Of a stretch of DNA of 64,000 nucleotides, positions 1-8,522 are shown piece after piece. The position numbers and the translations under genes were made by a program. The notes under the pieces are model-generated. The model searched no databases and was not told the origin of the DNA. It saw only the letters and a program-made list of their open reading frames with translations. This stretch comes from Oceanihabitans sp. 2_MG-2023 (GTDB taxonomy: Bacteria > Bacteroidota > Bacteroidia > Flavobacteriales > Flavobacteriaceae): assembly GCF_030547245.1 (NCBI RefSeq), contig NZ_JAUOQT010000001.1, positions 124,001 through 188,000 of the forward strand. The letters run 5' to 3'. Within the stretch, counting starts at the first letter, position 1. Each line of letters begins with the position of its first letter.

Positions 1-1125
1 CGAATAGGTTGCCTTATTAAATGCATATATAGTACCATCAAAAGTATAACTAATAATTGCATCACTAGCTTGATCTACTAATGCTTTGTATGATTCGTCT
101 TTCTCTTTTATTTCTTTAACTCTAATAAACTTTTCTATAGCAACCTTAACCAAGTTTGCAGAAAAACTAAGCTCTCTTATTTCTTCTAAAGAGGGTGTAT
201 TTACCGATTTACTATAAATTGCAAAAGTACCTAAAACCACATTATCTTCAGATAAAATAGGGATGGACCAACAGGATTTTAAATTACATTTAGTGGCAAT
301 ACCTCTATAGTCTTTCCATAACTTACTAGTTGTTATATCGGAAACTATTACTGCTTTTTTTAAAAATGCTGATGTACCGCAAGACCCTACATTATTTCCA
401 ATAACAACTTTCTGAATTGCTAAATTATATTCTTTAGGGAGAGATGGCGCACACTCTAAGGTAAGATGTATGCCGTCTTCTTGCAATAAACTAATGGATC
501 CATAATAGTCTGGATGGATAGATTCGTAATTTAAAAGCAAGCGTTCAAAAACTTTATTTAATGGCGTATTAATTACAATTAAATCTAGTATTTCATTTTT
601 ATGCACTAATAATTGTTCTGCTCTCTCTCTTACTACAACTTCTTTCTCAAGATCTAAATTTTTATGTTCTAACTTACTAATTAAGCGTTTACTATATAGT
701 TTTAAAACTTCTTCTTCTGTAAATTTTATTTTTTTATTTTCTTTTTGAACAGGTGTGTCTTGAGAAAAAACTTCTTCAATTACAGAAACTATTTTGTTTT
801 GATCTGTTGGTTTTCTTAAAAAATGAACTGCTCCAAGTTTGAGTGCTAAATCTTCATCTAATTTTTCGGTATATGTGGATGTATAGAAAACAAAAGGAAT
901 GTTTTTAAATTTTTTATCTTGTTTACAGGCTTGGCAAAACATATAACCATCCATGATAGGCATCAAAATATCTGAAACAATTAAATCTATGTTATTTTCT
1001 TCTAATTTCACTAATCCTTCTTTACCGTCTTTTGCTTCTATAACGATATAATTAGCTTCTTCAAGTATAACTCTTAATAGATAAAGATTTTCATAAGTAT
1101 CATCTACTATTAATATTGTTTTCAT
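1..1125 (-). CDS. Response regulator with GAF and PAS domains, 3' end outside window
   Basis: The reading frame opens at an ATG ending at 1125 and runs off the window, giving about 375 codons. The N-terminal 120 residues are a receiver domain: acidic pair D8-D9, phosphoacceptor D52 in an SDILMP context, and a C-terminal RKP lysine motif. A charged coiled linker follows, then a GAF domain (around residues 180-330, including a GSCGTSAF stretch typical of GAF sensors). At the window edge a PAS domain begins (DASDAIISY-type start). It lies 7 bases downstream of the single-domain receiver gene and is probably co-transcribed with the multi-PAS kinase. A kinase or other output domain may follow outside the window. 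Receiver and GAF calls are strong; the output function is unknown. Confidence 0.85.
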   Translation of the reverse strand, partial: MKTILIVDDTYENLYLLRVILEEANYIVIEAKDGKEGLVKLEENNIDLIVSDILMPIMDGYMFCQACKQDKKFKNIPFVFYTSTYTEKLDEDLALKLGAVHFLRKPTDQNKIVSVIEEVFSQDTPVQKENKKIKFTEEEVLKLYSKRLISKLEHKNLDLEKEVVVRERAEQLLVHKNEILDLIVINTPLNKVFERLLLNYESIHPDYYGSISLLQEDGIHLTLECAPSLPKEYNLAIQKVVIGNNVGSCGTSAFLKKAVIVSDITTSKLWKDYRGIATKCNLKSCWSIPILSEDNVVLGTFAIYSKSVNTPSLEEIRELSFSANLVKVAIEKFIRVKEIKEKDESYKALVDQASDAIISYTFDGTIYAFNKATYS

Positions 1126-1132
1126 GGCTTTA

Positions 1133-1501
1133 TTATGCTTTATATATAGTTTCCATTTGTTTTACAAAAGTGTCGGGGTTTACAGGTTTTTCTATATAAC
1201 CATTAGCACCAGCTTCTATTGCTTTTTCTTTATCTCCTCCCATAGCGTAGGAGGTTACCGCAATAATAACGGTATTTTTTGGCAGACCGTTATTTCTTAA
1301 TTTGCTACAAATCTCATAACCATCCATGTCTGGAAGCTGTATATCAATTAGTATAATTTCAGGGTGATTTTCATGAGCCAAGTCTAAGCCATCTATACCG
1401 TTATAAGCCTTAAGCACCTTATAATTACTATTCTCTAACAAGTACGACAACATATACATGTTTTGTGGGTTATCTTCAATTATTAGAATAACAGGTTTCA
1501 T
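1133..1501 (-). CDS. Single-domain (CheY/DivK-like) response regulator
   Basis: This 122-residue protein is a complete receiver domain and nothing else. The acidic pocket is E9-D10, the phosphoacceptor is D53 in IDIQLPDMDG, the switch Thr is T83, and the conserved Lys is K105 in EKP. It has no DNA-binding or enzymatic output domain, so it should act by protein-protein contact or as a phosphotransfer shuttle. It sits between the kinase gene (90 bases upstream) and the receiver-GAF-PAS gene (7 bases downstream), on the same strand. The kinase lacks its own receiver domain, so this protein is the natural acceptor. Pairing is inferred from position. Confidence 0.92.
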   Translation of the reverse strand: MKPVILIIEDNPQNMYMLSYLLENSNYKVLKAYNGIDGLDLAHENHPEIILIDIQLPDMDGYEICSKLRNNGLPKNTVIIAVTSYAMGGDKEKAIEAGANGYIEKPVNPDTFVKQMETIYKA

Positions 1502-1591
1502 CTTTTAAGTATATACAATTTAGTTTTTCTAAGTTAATTAATAAATATATTAAATTAGCATCAATAAATTATAACATATTTTTATTTAGTA

Positions 1592-4500
1592 TTATATTTT
1601 GTTGGGATACTCTAACGGTAGTTTAAATGTAAAATTACTCCCTTTACCTAATTCACTTATTACTTGAATGGTACCGCCTAGTTTTTCTATTAAACTTTTA
1701 CAAATAGCAAGCCCTAAACCCGTACCTTCATGTTTTCTACTAAGCCCACTTTCTAGCTGAATAAAGGGTTCAAATAATTTACCTATGTCTTTTTCACCAA
1801 CCCCTATTCCTTGGTCTATTACTTGAGTAATTAATATTTTATCCTTAATATTTACTTTAATATTAATTATTCCTTGTGAAGAGAATTTAATCGCATTAGA
1901 CAATAGGTTTAGTAATATTTGTTCCACCCGCCTTTCGTCACTTTCTATTATAATATCTAGATTAGAAATTTGCGTTCTAATTTCAAGCCCTTTATTGGTT
2001 GCTTGTGGCATTAAAAAATCTATTGTTTTTTCTAAGGTTGTTAAATAATTAAAGGCATAAAAAGACACTTTTAATTTACCTGCTTCTATTTTAGAAATAT
2101 CTAGCACATCATTAATTAATCCTAATAAATGCGAACCACTATTTTTAACCATAGATAGTTGCTTTTTTTGCTCCTCATTTAAAGGTCCTGCTAGTTCTTT
2201 TAATAATATACCTGTAAAACCTATAATGGAATTCATAGGTGTTCTTAACTCATGTGACATGGTCGCTAAGAAAGCGGATTTCATTAAATCTGCAGACTGA
2301 GCTTTTATTTTTTCATTCTCCAGTTCCGAGGTTCTTACTTTCACTAACGCCTCGAGGTTATTTCTGTGTTTTTCTAACTCTAACTCCACTTTTTTCTTTT
2401 CGGTAACATCTACTACTGCAATTAGAGCATGAGGTTCTCCTGCTATTTCAATAGCCTCTACAGAAACTAAAAGATTTATTTTATTTCCACTTACTAAAGT
2501 TCTACTAATGTTTTCGTTATTTAAATAACCGTCTTTTTTAAATTTGTCTTTTATTTTTTGTTTTTGCTCATAATACGCCGAATCTAAAACAGTTACTTTA
2601 GCTTCTTCGAATGTTTTACCTATTAAGTTTTCTCTTGTCGTTTCAAATATTTTAGCCATGGTTTCATTAACCTCAATCCTAACATCTTTATTATTTACAA
2701 TAGAGAAACCAATAACATTTGCTTGAAATACTTTAGAAAACTTCTCTTCACTTTCTTTTATTTTTTCATCGTACTGAATACGCTCTGTTACATCTTGCAC
2801 TAATGAAAAAATAGTTTCTACTTGTCCATCTTCAGATAATAAAACCGAACTATACCATTCGCAATAAATCATTTCTTTTGCTTTGGTATTATTACGATTA
2901 ATACTTCTATTCGTTTTCACTTCTGCATTCATCAATGAATTTGCAATACTTGTAATTGGCTCAAGATCTTCATGATACACCAAGTCCAAATCTTTAAAAT
3001 GCTTACCAAGGGCTTCATGTTCTTTCCAACCAAAAATGTTTTGTGCTTGTATAGACCAATTGGTAACGATAAAATCTTTATCCCATTCAATTATTGCTAA
3101 TGGTGAATTATTTAAATGAGTAGCAAGTCGTTGATGTGCTTTTCTTTTTTCTTCTTCTGCTTTCTTTTCTTTAGTGAGATCTCTTATCACACCAATTATA
3201 AACTTATTCTTATTGCTATCAATAAATCTAGTTTTTTTAGTAGAAATTGTCCGTAAATCATTTTTATTTAAGTTAAGGGTCTCCTCTGTAACATTTTCTA
3301 CACCCGTTAAAAGCACTTCTTTATCTTTACTTAAAAATTTTTCCTTTTTATCTATAGATACATTAATAGCAGATATTTGACCTATAATATCTACTCTTGT
3401 TTTATTAAACATAGCACACAGTGCGTCATTAACCAATATTATTTTACTTTGGTCATCTTTTACAAAAACTGGATCCCCAATATTATTAATGATATTTTCA
3501 AAATATTGTTGGCTTTCTTTAATTTTTTCTTCTGAACTCTTACGCTCTGTGACATCTATACATGTGCCTGCGTAACCGTTCAGTTTATTCTTTTCATCAA
3601 ACAACCCGATAACCTTAACAGAAACCCAGGTAACCTTGCCTTTTTTGTTTACAAATCGGAATTCTGAAATAAAATCTTTATTATCATTAACAGCCTCTAC
3701 CCATTCTCTTAATACTCTATCTTTATCTTTTGAATGCAGAGCTTTAATCCAGTCAAGCCCCATAGACTCTTCAAAAGACAACCCAGTATATTTCATGAAT
3801 TCTTCATTAACAAAACTGCATTCTCCATCTTTTGTTGTTCTAACAATAGCAACTGGCGCATTAGAAGTTAAACCTCTAAACATTATTTCGCTTCTAATTA
3901 ATTTTTCCTCAGCTTCTTTTCTTTCTGTAACATCGATAAGCGTGCCTATATAACCATACAATTCATTATTAACATCAAATAATCCAACAGATTTCGCTGT
4001 AACCCATTTTGTTTTTCCTTTTTTATCTAAAAGCCTAAAGTCTGAAATTAATTCAGTCTGGCTAGCAACTGCTTGCTTCCATTCATTTAACACTCTATCT
4101 CTATCTTCTATATGAATAGCACTTGACCAGCGAAAACCTAAGGATTCCTCAAAAGTGAGCCCAGAATACTTCACCCATTCCTCATTTACAAAATTACAAA
4201 CACCTTCTTTATCTGTTTGAAAAATTGCAACTGGAGCATTAGAGGATAAGCGTCTAAAAAGTAATTCGCTATTTATTAATTTTTCTTCGGTATTTTTTTT
4301 ATCGGTGACATCAATAGCCATACCTATATAGCCATTTAAATTATTGTTAGCATCGAAAGTTCCTACCGTTTTCACTGCCACCCAGGTAATTTTTTTATTT
4401 TTATGAAGAAATCTAAATTGGGTTTCTAACTCTATATTTTTAGACAAAACATATGCTTGCCACTCTTTCATTATTCGATCTTTATCCTCTGGATGAATGC

Positions 4501-6232
4501 TTGCTGCCCAACCAAAACCCATAGCTTCATCAAAAGATAGTCCTGCATACTTAGACCATCTATCGTTTACATAGTTACAAGAACCATTAATATCTGTTTG
4601 AAAAATTCCTGCTGGTGCCTCAGAGCTTAACTTTTTAAATAGTTGTTCGCTTTCTATTAATTGTTTTTCTGCTTTTTTTCGATCTGTAATATCTATACAT
4701 ATACCTATATAACCATACAAAACATGATTAGCATCGTATAATTTTTCAGACTTTACTCGAAGCCAAGTTGTTTTATTTTTCTTTTTATTAAAAAACCTTA
4801 AATCTATATCGTATTTTTTTTCTGTAAAAACAAATGCTTCCCATGCTTTAAGCACTCTATTTTTATCTTTAGGATGTATTGCATTAGACCAACCAAAACC
4901 CATAGCTTCTTTAAAAGGGATTCCAGAATACTCTATCCATTGTTCGTTAACAAAATTACAAGAGCCATCTTTTTCGGTTTTAAAAATCCCCACTGGGGCA
5001 TTAGAAGTTAAACCTCTAAACAACAATTCGCTATTTATTAATTTTTGTTCTGTCTTTTTTTTATCTGTTTTATCTTTAGCTACAATACCAAGTGCAATTG
5101 GCTCTGTTGTTTCCTTATCTCGAATTAAAAAACCAGACATTTCTATAGGAATTAATGCTCCTGTCGAAAAATTTTTAAACTCTGTTTCCCCTTTCCATTT
5201 ACTTGTTTTAAAAATACTTGTTAAATGTTCTTTCTCTATTGTTTTATGATAGTATTTTGGGAAAAAATCAGAAATGGAATCTGGCATGTTTTCATCTATA
5301 CCTAAACCAACCAAATTTCTACCTTTAGCATTTAAATAAATTGGTTTTCCACCTAAAGTAGCCAAACCAATAAAATCATCACTAGTTTCTGTTAATGAAA
5401 GCAGTAGTTGGTTTTTAGCATCCACCTTTTTCTTTTCCGTTATATCGGTAAAATAAATAGTTAAACCATTTGAAGAAGGATAAATTCTACTTTCAAACCA
5501 CATATCTAAAGGCTCATAATAACCCTGAAAAACCTGAGTTTCTTGGGTTTTCATCGCCTTATTGTAAGCTAGGTAAAATGGAAGATTTTCGCTTTCTGGA
5601 AACTCCTCCCAAATATATTTTCCAATTAAATCACTAGGTATTCTTCCTAAAATCTCTCCAGCTTTTTTGTTTACAAACGTATAGCATAAGCTTTTATCTA
5701 AAGAAATAAAGCCGTCAGATATATTATTTATAGAATTTTCAAATGTAGAAACAATACGCTGTTCAGATAGAAGTTTTAAGTATTTACTTCTATAATTTAA
5801 TACCGTAAAAATCTCCTCATTATATTTTTCAGGAGAAATATCATTTTCAAGTTCAGAATGATCTTGAATAATTACTATTTGAGCTATCTCTTGACCCCTA
5901 TCATCTTTTATACTTGCAAAAAAAATTGTAACAGGAAAATGCTCTCCATTTTTACGCATATAGACAGACTTAAAATCTCCTGTTTTATTTTTTTTAATGC
6001 ATGTTTTATACTTCTCTAACTCCTTTGATGGCCAAAATGGAAAGGAAGATTTTAATCCAATAAGCGATTCCTTTTTATAACCTGTAATAGTACAAATAGC
6101 CTTATTAGCAATTAGTATTTCCCCGCTAGTATTGAAAATAATCAATCCTTCATTAATAGACTCTACATAAGTATTAGAAAACCCATATTTAGTACTTAAT
6201 TCTTCAAATAAATTGGAACTAGAATTATTCAT
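1592..6232 (-). CDS. Multi-PAS sensor histidine kinase (about ten PAS domains)
   Basis: This 1546-residue protein has no transmembrane segment or signal peptide that I can see, so it should be cytoplasmic. I count about ten PAS/PAC units starting near residues 24, 163, 275, 400, 527, 654, 781, 909, 1033 and 1161. Units four to seven are close repeats of about 127 residues, each with a SNAP-type start and an F/YVNxxW-type core. A coiled coil (about 1280-1318) leads to a HisKA domain with phosphoacceptor His1327 in SHELRTP. The HATPase_c domain follows, with N box (LLNLLSNAIKF), G1 (DQGIGVG) and G2 (GTGLGLAI) motifs. There is no receiver domain, so the two receiver genes downstream probably take the phosphate. 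Ligands cannot be predicted. Confidence 0.93.
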   Translation of the reverse strand: MNNSSSNLFEELSTKYGFSNTYVESINEGLIIFNTSGEILIANKAICTITGYKKESLIGLKSSFPFWPSKELEKYKTCIKKNKTGDFKSVYMRKNGEHFPVTIFFASIKDDRGQEIAQIVIIQDHSELENDISPEKYNEEIFTVLNYRSKYLKLLSEQRIVSTFENSINNISDGFISLDKSLCYTFVNKKAGEILGRIPSDLIGKYIWEEFPESENLPFYLAYNKAMKTQETQVFQGYYEPLDMWFESRIYPSSNGLTIYFTDITEKKKVDAKNQLLLSLTETSDDFIGLATLGGKPIYLNAKGRNLVGLGIDENMPDSISDFFPKYYHKTIEKEHLTSIFKTSKWKGETEFKNFSTGALIPIEMSGFLIRDKETTEPIALGIVAKDKTDKKKTEQKLINSELLFRGLTSNAPVGIFKTEKDGSCNFVNEQWIEYSGIPFKEAMGFGWSNAIHPKDKNRVLKAWEAFVFTEKKYDIDLRFFNKKKNKTTWLRVKSEKLYDANHVLYGYIGICIDITDRKKAEKQLIESEQLFKKLSSEAPAGIFQTDINGSCNYVNDRWSKYAGLSFDEAMGFGWAASIHPEDKDRIMKEWQAYVLSKNIELETQFRFLHKNKKITWVAVKTVGTFDANNNLNGYIGMAIDVTDKKNTEEKLINSELLFRRLSSNAPVAIFQTDKEGVCNFVNEEWVKYSGLTFEESLGFRWSSAIHIEDRDRVLNEWKQAVASQTELISDFRLLDKKGKTKWVTAKSVGLFDVNNELYGYIGTLIDVTERKEAEEKLIRSEIMFRGLTSNAPVAIVRTTKDGECSFVNEEFMKYTGLSFEESMGLDWIKALHSKDKDRVLREWVEAVNDNKDFISEFRFVNKKGKVTWVSVKVIGLFDEKNKLNGYAGTCIDVTERKSSEEKIKESQQYFENIINNIGDPVFVKDDQSKIILVNDALCAMFNKTRVDIIGQISAINVSIDKKEKFLSKDKEVLLTGVENVTEETLNLNKNDLRTISTKKTRFIDSNKNKFIIGVIRDLTKEKKAEEEKRKAHQRLATHLNNSPLAIIEWDKDFIVTNWSIQAQNIFGWKEHEALGKHFKDLDLVYHEDLEPITSIANSLMNAEVKTNRSINRNNTKAKEMIYCEWYSSVLLSEDGQVETIFSLVQDVTERIQYDEKIKESEEKFSKVFQANVIGFSIVNNKDVRIEVNETMAKIFETTRENLIGKTFEEAKVTVLDSAYYEQKQKIKDKFKKDGYLNNENISRTLVSGNKINLLVSVEAIEIAGEPHALIAVVDVTEKKKVELELEKHRNNLEALVKVRTSELENEKIKAQSADLMKSAFLATMSHELRTPMNSIIGFTGILLKELAGPLNEEQKKQLSMVKNSGSHLLGLINDVLDISKIEAGKLKVSFYAFNYLTTLEKTIDFLMPQATNKGLEIRTQISNLDIIIESDERRVEQILLNLLSNAIKFSSQGIINIKVNIKDKILITQVIDQGIGVGEKDIGKLFEPFIQLESGLSRKHEGTGLGLAICKSLIEKLGGTIQVISELGKGSNFTFKLPLEYPNKI
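3530..5045 (-). repeat. Four tandem PAS-coding repeats of about 385 bases
   Basis: Within the kinase gene, four consecutive segments of roughly 380-385 bases encode PAS units that share a start of the form LFRxLxSxAP and an ITDRKKAE-like end. They are much more alike than the other PAS units of the same protein. This suggests internal tandem duplication. Boundaries are approximate and were set by eye on the protein. Confidence 0.75.
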
Positions 6233-6467
6233 AAATTAAATGTATCTCACTTTATACTCTTTTACACTTCTCTTTATTTACTAAACGACATTAAAACAGC
6301 ATATAAAACAATGCCATTAAGGTATTTTTTTTAGTTTAAAAAAACTAATAATATCTTATTATTTAGACGAAAGGAATAGTATCTAGTAAATAAACTACCC
6401 TATTAAACTCACTATTTAAAATTGTATATTAGCTTATTAGAATTATATAAAAATATTGAGATACAAA

Positions 6468-6938
6468 ATGAATAAAGATAAATTCATGAAGGAAGCTGTA
6501 AACGCTGCCTTAAAAGGAATGAACAACAACGAAGGTGGCCCATTTGGTTGCGTGATAGTAAAAGACGGAAAAATTATAGGTAGAGGAAATAATAAAGTAA
6601 CCTCTACTAATGACCCCACTGCACATGCAGAAGTTACAGCCATTAGAGATGCTTGTAAAAACTTAGATTCTTTTCAATTAGATGGTTGCGAAATTTACAC
6701 CTCTTGCGAACCGTGCCCAATGTGTTTAGGCGCCATTTATTGGGCAAGACCAGATAAGGTTTACTACGGAAGCAATCAAGTAGACGCTGCAAATATTGGT
6801 TTTGATGACGAATTTATTTACAAAGAAATACCATTACCGTATGCGGAAAGAAGCATTCCTTTTGAGCAATTAGCGCGCGAGATTGCTTTAGAGCCTTTTC
6901 AAGAATGGACAAAGAAAGTAGATAAAACGGAATACTAA
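6468..6938 (+). CDS. guaD: Guanine deaminase
   Basis: This cytidine-deaminase-fold zinc enzyme should hydrolyse guanine to xanthine and ammonia. With the ATG at 6468 the protein is 156 residues, the length of the Bacillus subtilis enzyme. The zinc ligands fall at His53, Cys83 and Cys86, with catalytic Glu55, in HAEVTAI and CEPCPMC motifs; these are also the Bacillus positions. The C-terminal FDDEFIY and final EY tail are typical of GuaD rather than of tRNA adenosine deaminase TadA. An upstream in-frame TTG at 6456 would add four residues and is less likely. It precedes the xanthine dehydrogenase genes, so its product xanthine is the substrate of the next enzyme. Confidence 0.93.
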   Translation: MNKDKFMKEAVNAALKGMNNNEGGPFGCVIVKDGKIIGRGNNKVTSTNDPTAHAEVTAIRDACKNLDSFQLDGCEIYTSCEPCPMCLGAIYWARPDKVYYGSNQVDAANIGFDDEFIYKEIPLPYAERSIPFEQLAREIALEPFQEWTKKVDKTEY

Positions 6939-6950
6939 TTTAATAAAATT

Positions 6951-6971
6951 GTCATTTCGAGTATTTCGAGT
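6951..6971 (+). repeat. Direct repeat ATTTCGAGT x2 in an intergenic repetitive-looking element
   Basis: The nonamer ATTTCGAGT occurs twice in tandem just after guaD. The GTCATTTCGAG context resembles short intergenic repetitive sequences that I recall as frequent in Flavobacteriaceae genomes. Only this copy was noticed in the window, so the family assignment is from memory. Confidence 0.4.
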
Positions 6972-7112
6972 ATGCGTGTAATGGATCGCGAACTTTTCAT
7001 GTACAAAAAAGCCTCTCGATTCTAAACTCCAAAAAAAGGAATTTCACTTGAAGTGATATTATTTATAGATTTTTAAATTACCTATAACGAACAACTTTAG
7101 AAATTAACAAAC

Positions 7113-8522
7113 ATGATTACCTTCATCCTAAACAACAAAACCATAAGTACTTCAGAACATTCTGGAATGACTTTATTGGATTTTGTTCGCTATGAAAAAC
7201 GCCTTACTGGAACCAAAATTGGCTGTCGCGAAGGCGATTGTGGTGCATGTACCCTTTTAGTTGGCACACGAACGAATAACACGATAGAATACCAAAGTAT
7301 AACCTCCTGCATTTCTCCTTTAGGAAATGCACATGGCAAACACATAGTTACCGTTGAAGGTACTAATCTACAAGACAAATTAACCACAGCTCAAGAAGCT
7401 ATGAAAGCTAATTACGCGACACAATGCGGCTTTTGCACTCCTGGCTTTGTAGTTTCACTTACTGGTTTTGCATTGTCAAATTCTGAAAAAAATTATAAAA
7501 ATGCGATAGACGCTGTAAGCGGAAATATTTGTAGATGCACAGGATATAAGTCTATTGAAAAAGCAACACAGCAAATCGTTGACAAACTAAAAACTCAAGA
7601 AAACAATTCTTTTGATTGGTTAATTAAAAATGATTTTATTCCTGCCTATTTTGAAACTATTCCAAAACGCTTAAAAGACATGGAAGCTAAAGATTTAAAC
7701 CAACCTAAAGGAAAATATATTTCTGGCGGAACCGATTTATACGTGCAACAAGCCGATCATTTAGCAGATAATGAAGTGCATTTAATAGCGGAAAAAGATT
7801 ATTTAAAAGGAATTACTATTGTAAATGGTGTTTGCACCATTGGAACTAATGCAACCGTTTCAGACCTATGGAATCACCCAGAAATTAACAGCTTTTTCCC
7901 AAACTTAAAAAAGCATCTAAAACTTGTTTCTTCTGAACAAATTAGAAATATGGCTTCCTTAGGCGGAAACTTAGTAAACGCTTCTCCAATTGGAGACATG
8001 ACTATATTCTTTTTGGCGCTTAATAGTGATATTACGATATTAAATTCAGAAGAAAAAGAAAGAACAATTGCACTTAAAAACTTTTATCAAGGGTATAAAA
8101 CATTCGATTTAAAAGAAGGAGAATTATTAAAAAATATCCGCTTCAAATTGCCATCAAAACATTCCTTTTTCAACTTCGAAAAAGTGTGTAAAAGAACCCA
8201 TTTAGATATTGCTAGTGTAAATACTGCTATACACCTTTCAATAGAAAATAAAACCATTTCTGAAGCGCATATTTCTATTGGTGGTGTTGCTGCAATTCCA
8301 AAATATTTGCACGAAACCTCCGCCTTTTTAATAGGGAAACCATTGACTACAGAAGCTATAATTGAAGCGAACAACATCCTTCAAAAGGAAATTAGCCCAA
8401 TTAGCGATGTTCGTGGCACAAACGATTATAAACGCTTGCTAGCTAGACAATTATTTTTCGCACATTTTACAACCTTATTCCCGAAGCAATTCACTTTAAA
8501 AGACTTTCTTCAGCATGCATAA
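7113..8522 (+). CDS. xdhA: Xanthine dehydrogenase small subunit (2Fe-2S and FAD)
   Basis: This subunit should pass electrons from the molybdenum centre to FAD and NAD+ during oxidation of hypoxanthine or xanthine to urate. Residues 1-80 form a plant-type 2Fe-2S domain with Cys38, Cys43, Cys46 and Cys66. The second 2Fe-2S domain has Cys105, Cys108, Cys140 and Cys142 (CGFCTPG and CRCTGY motifs). From about residue 180 an FAD_binding_5 domain follows, with the ASLGGNLVNASPIGD-type loop, and then the CO dehydrogenase flavoprotein C-terminal domain. The stop overlaps the start of the molybdopterin subunit by 8 bases, so the two are translationally coupled. Fusion of FeS and FAD domains in one chain matches the XdhA layout. 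Confidence 0.93.
   Translation: MITFILNNKTISTSEHSGMTLLDFVRYEKRLTGTKIGCREGDCGACTLLVGTRTNNTIEYQSITSCISPLGNAHGKHIVTVEGTNLQDKLTTAQEAMKANYATQCGFCTPGFVVSLTGFALSNSEKNYKNAIDAVSGNICRCTGYKSIEKATQQIVDKLKTQENNSFDWLIKNDFIPAYFETIPKRLKDMEAKDLNQPKGKYISGGTDLYVQQADHLADNEVHLIAEKDYLKGITIVNGVCTIGTNATVSDLWNHPEINSFFPNLKKHLKLVSSEQIRNMASLGGNLVNASPIGDMTIFFLALNSDITILNSEEKERTIALKNFYQGYKTFDLKEGELLKNIRFKLPSKHSFFNFEKVCKRTHLDIASVNTAIHLSIENKTISEAHISIGGVAAIPKYLHETSAFLIGKPLTTEAIIEANNILQKEISPISDVRGTNDYKRLLARQLFFAHFTTLFPKQFTLKDFLQHA

Noticed and set aside
6233-6467. Promoters between the kinase and guaD genes
   Set aside because: The region is AT-rich, but no pair of -33 and TAnnTTTG boxes at good spacing was found on either strand.
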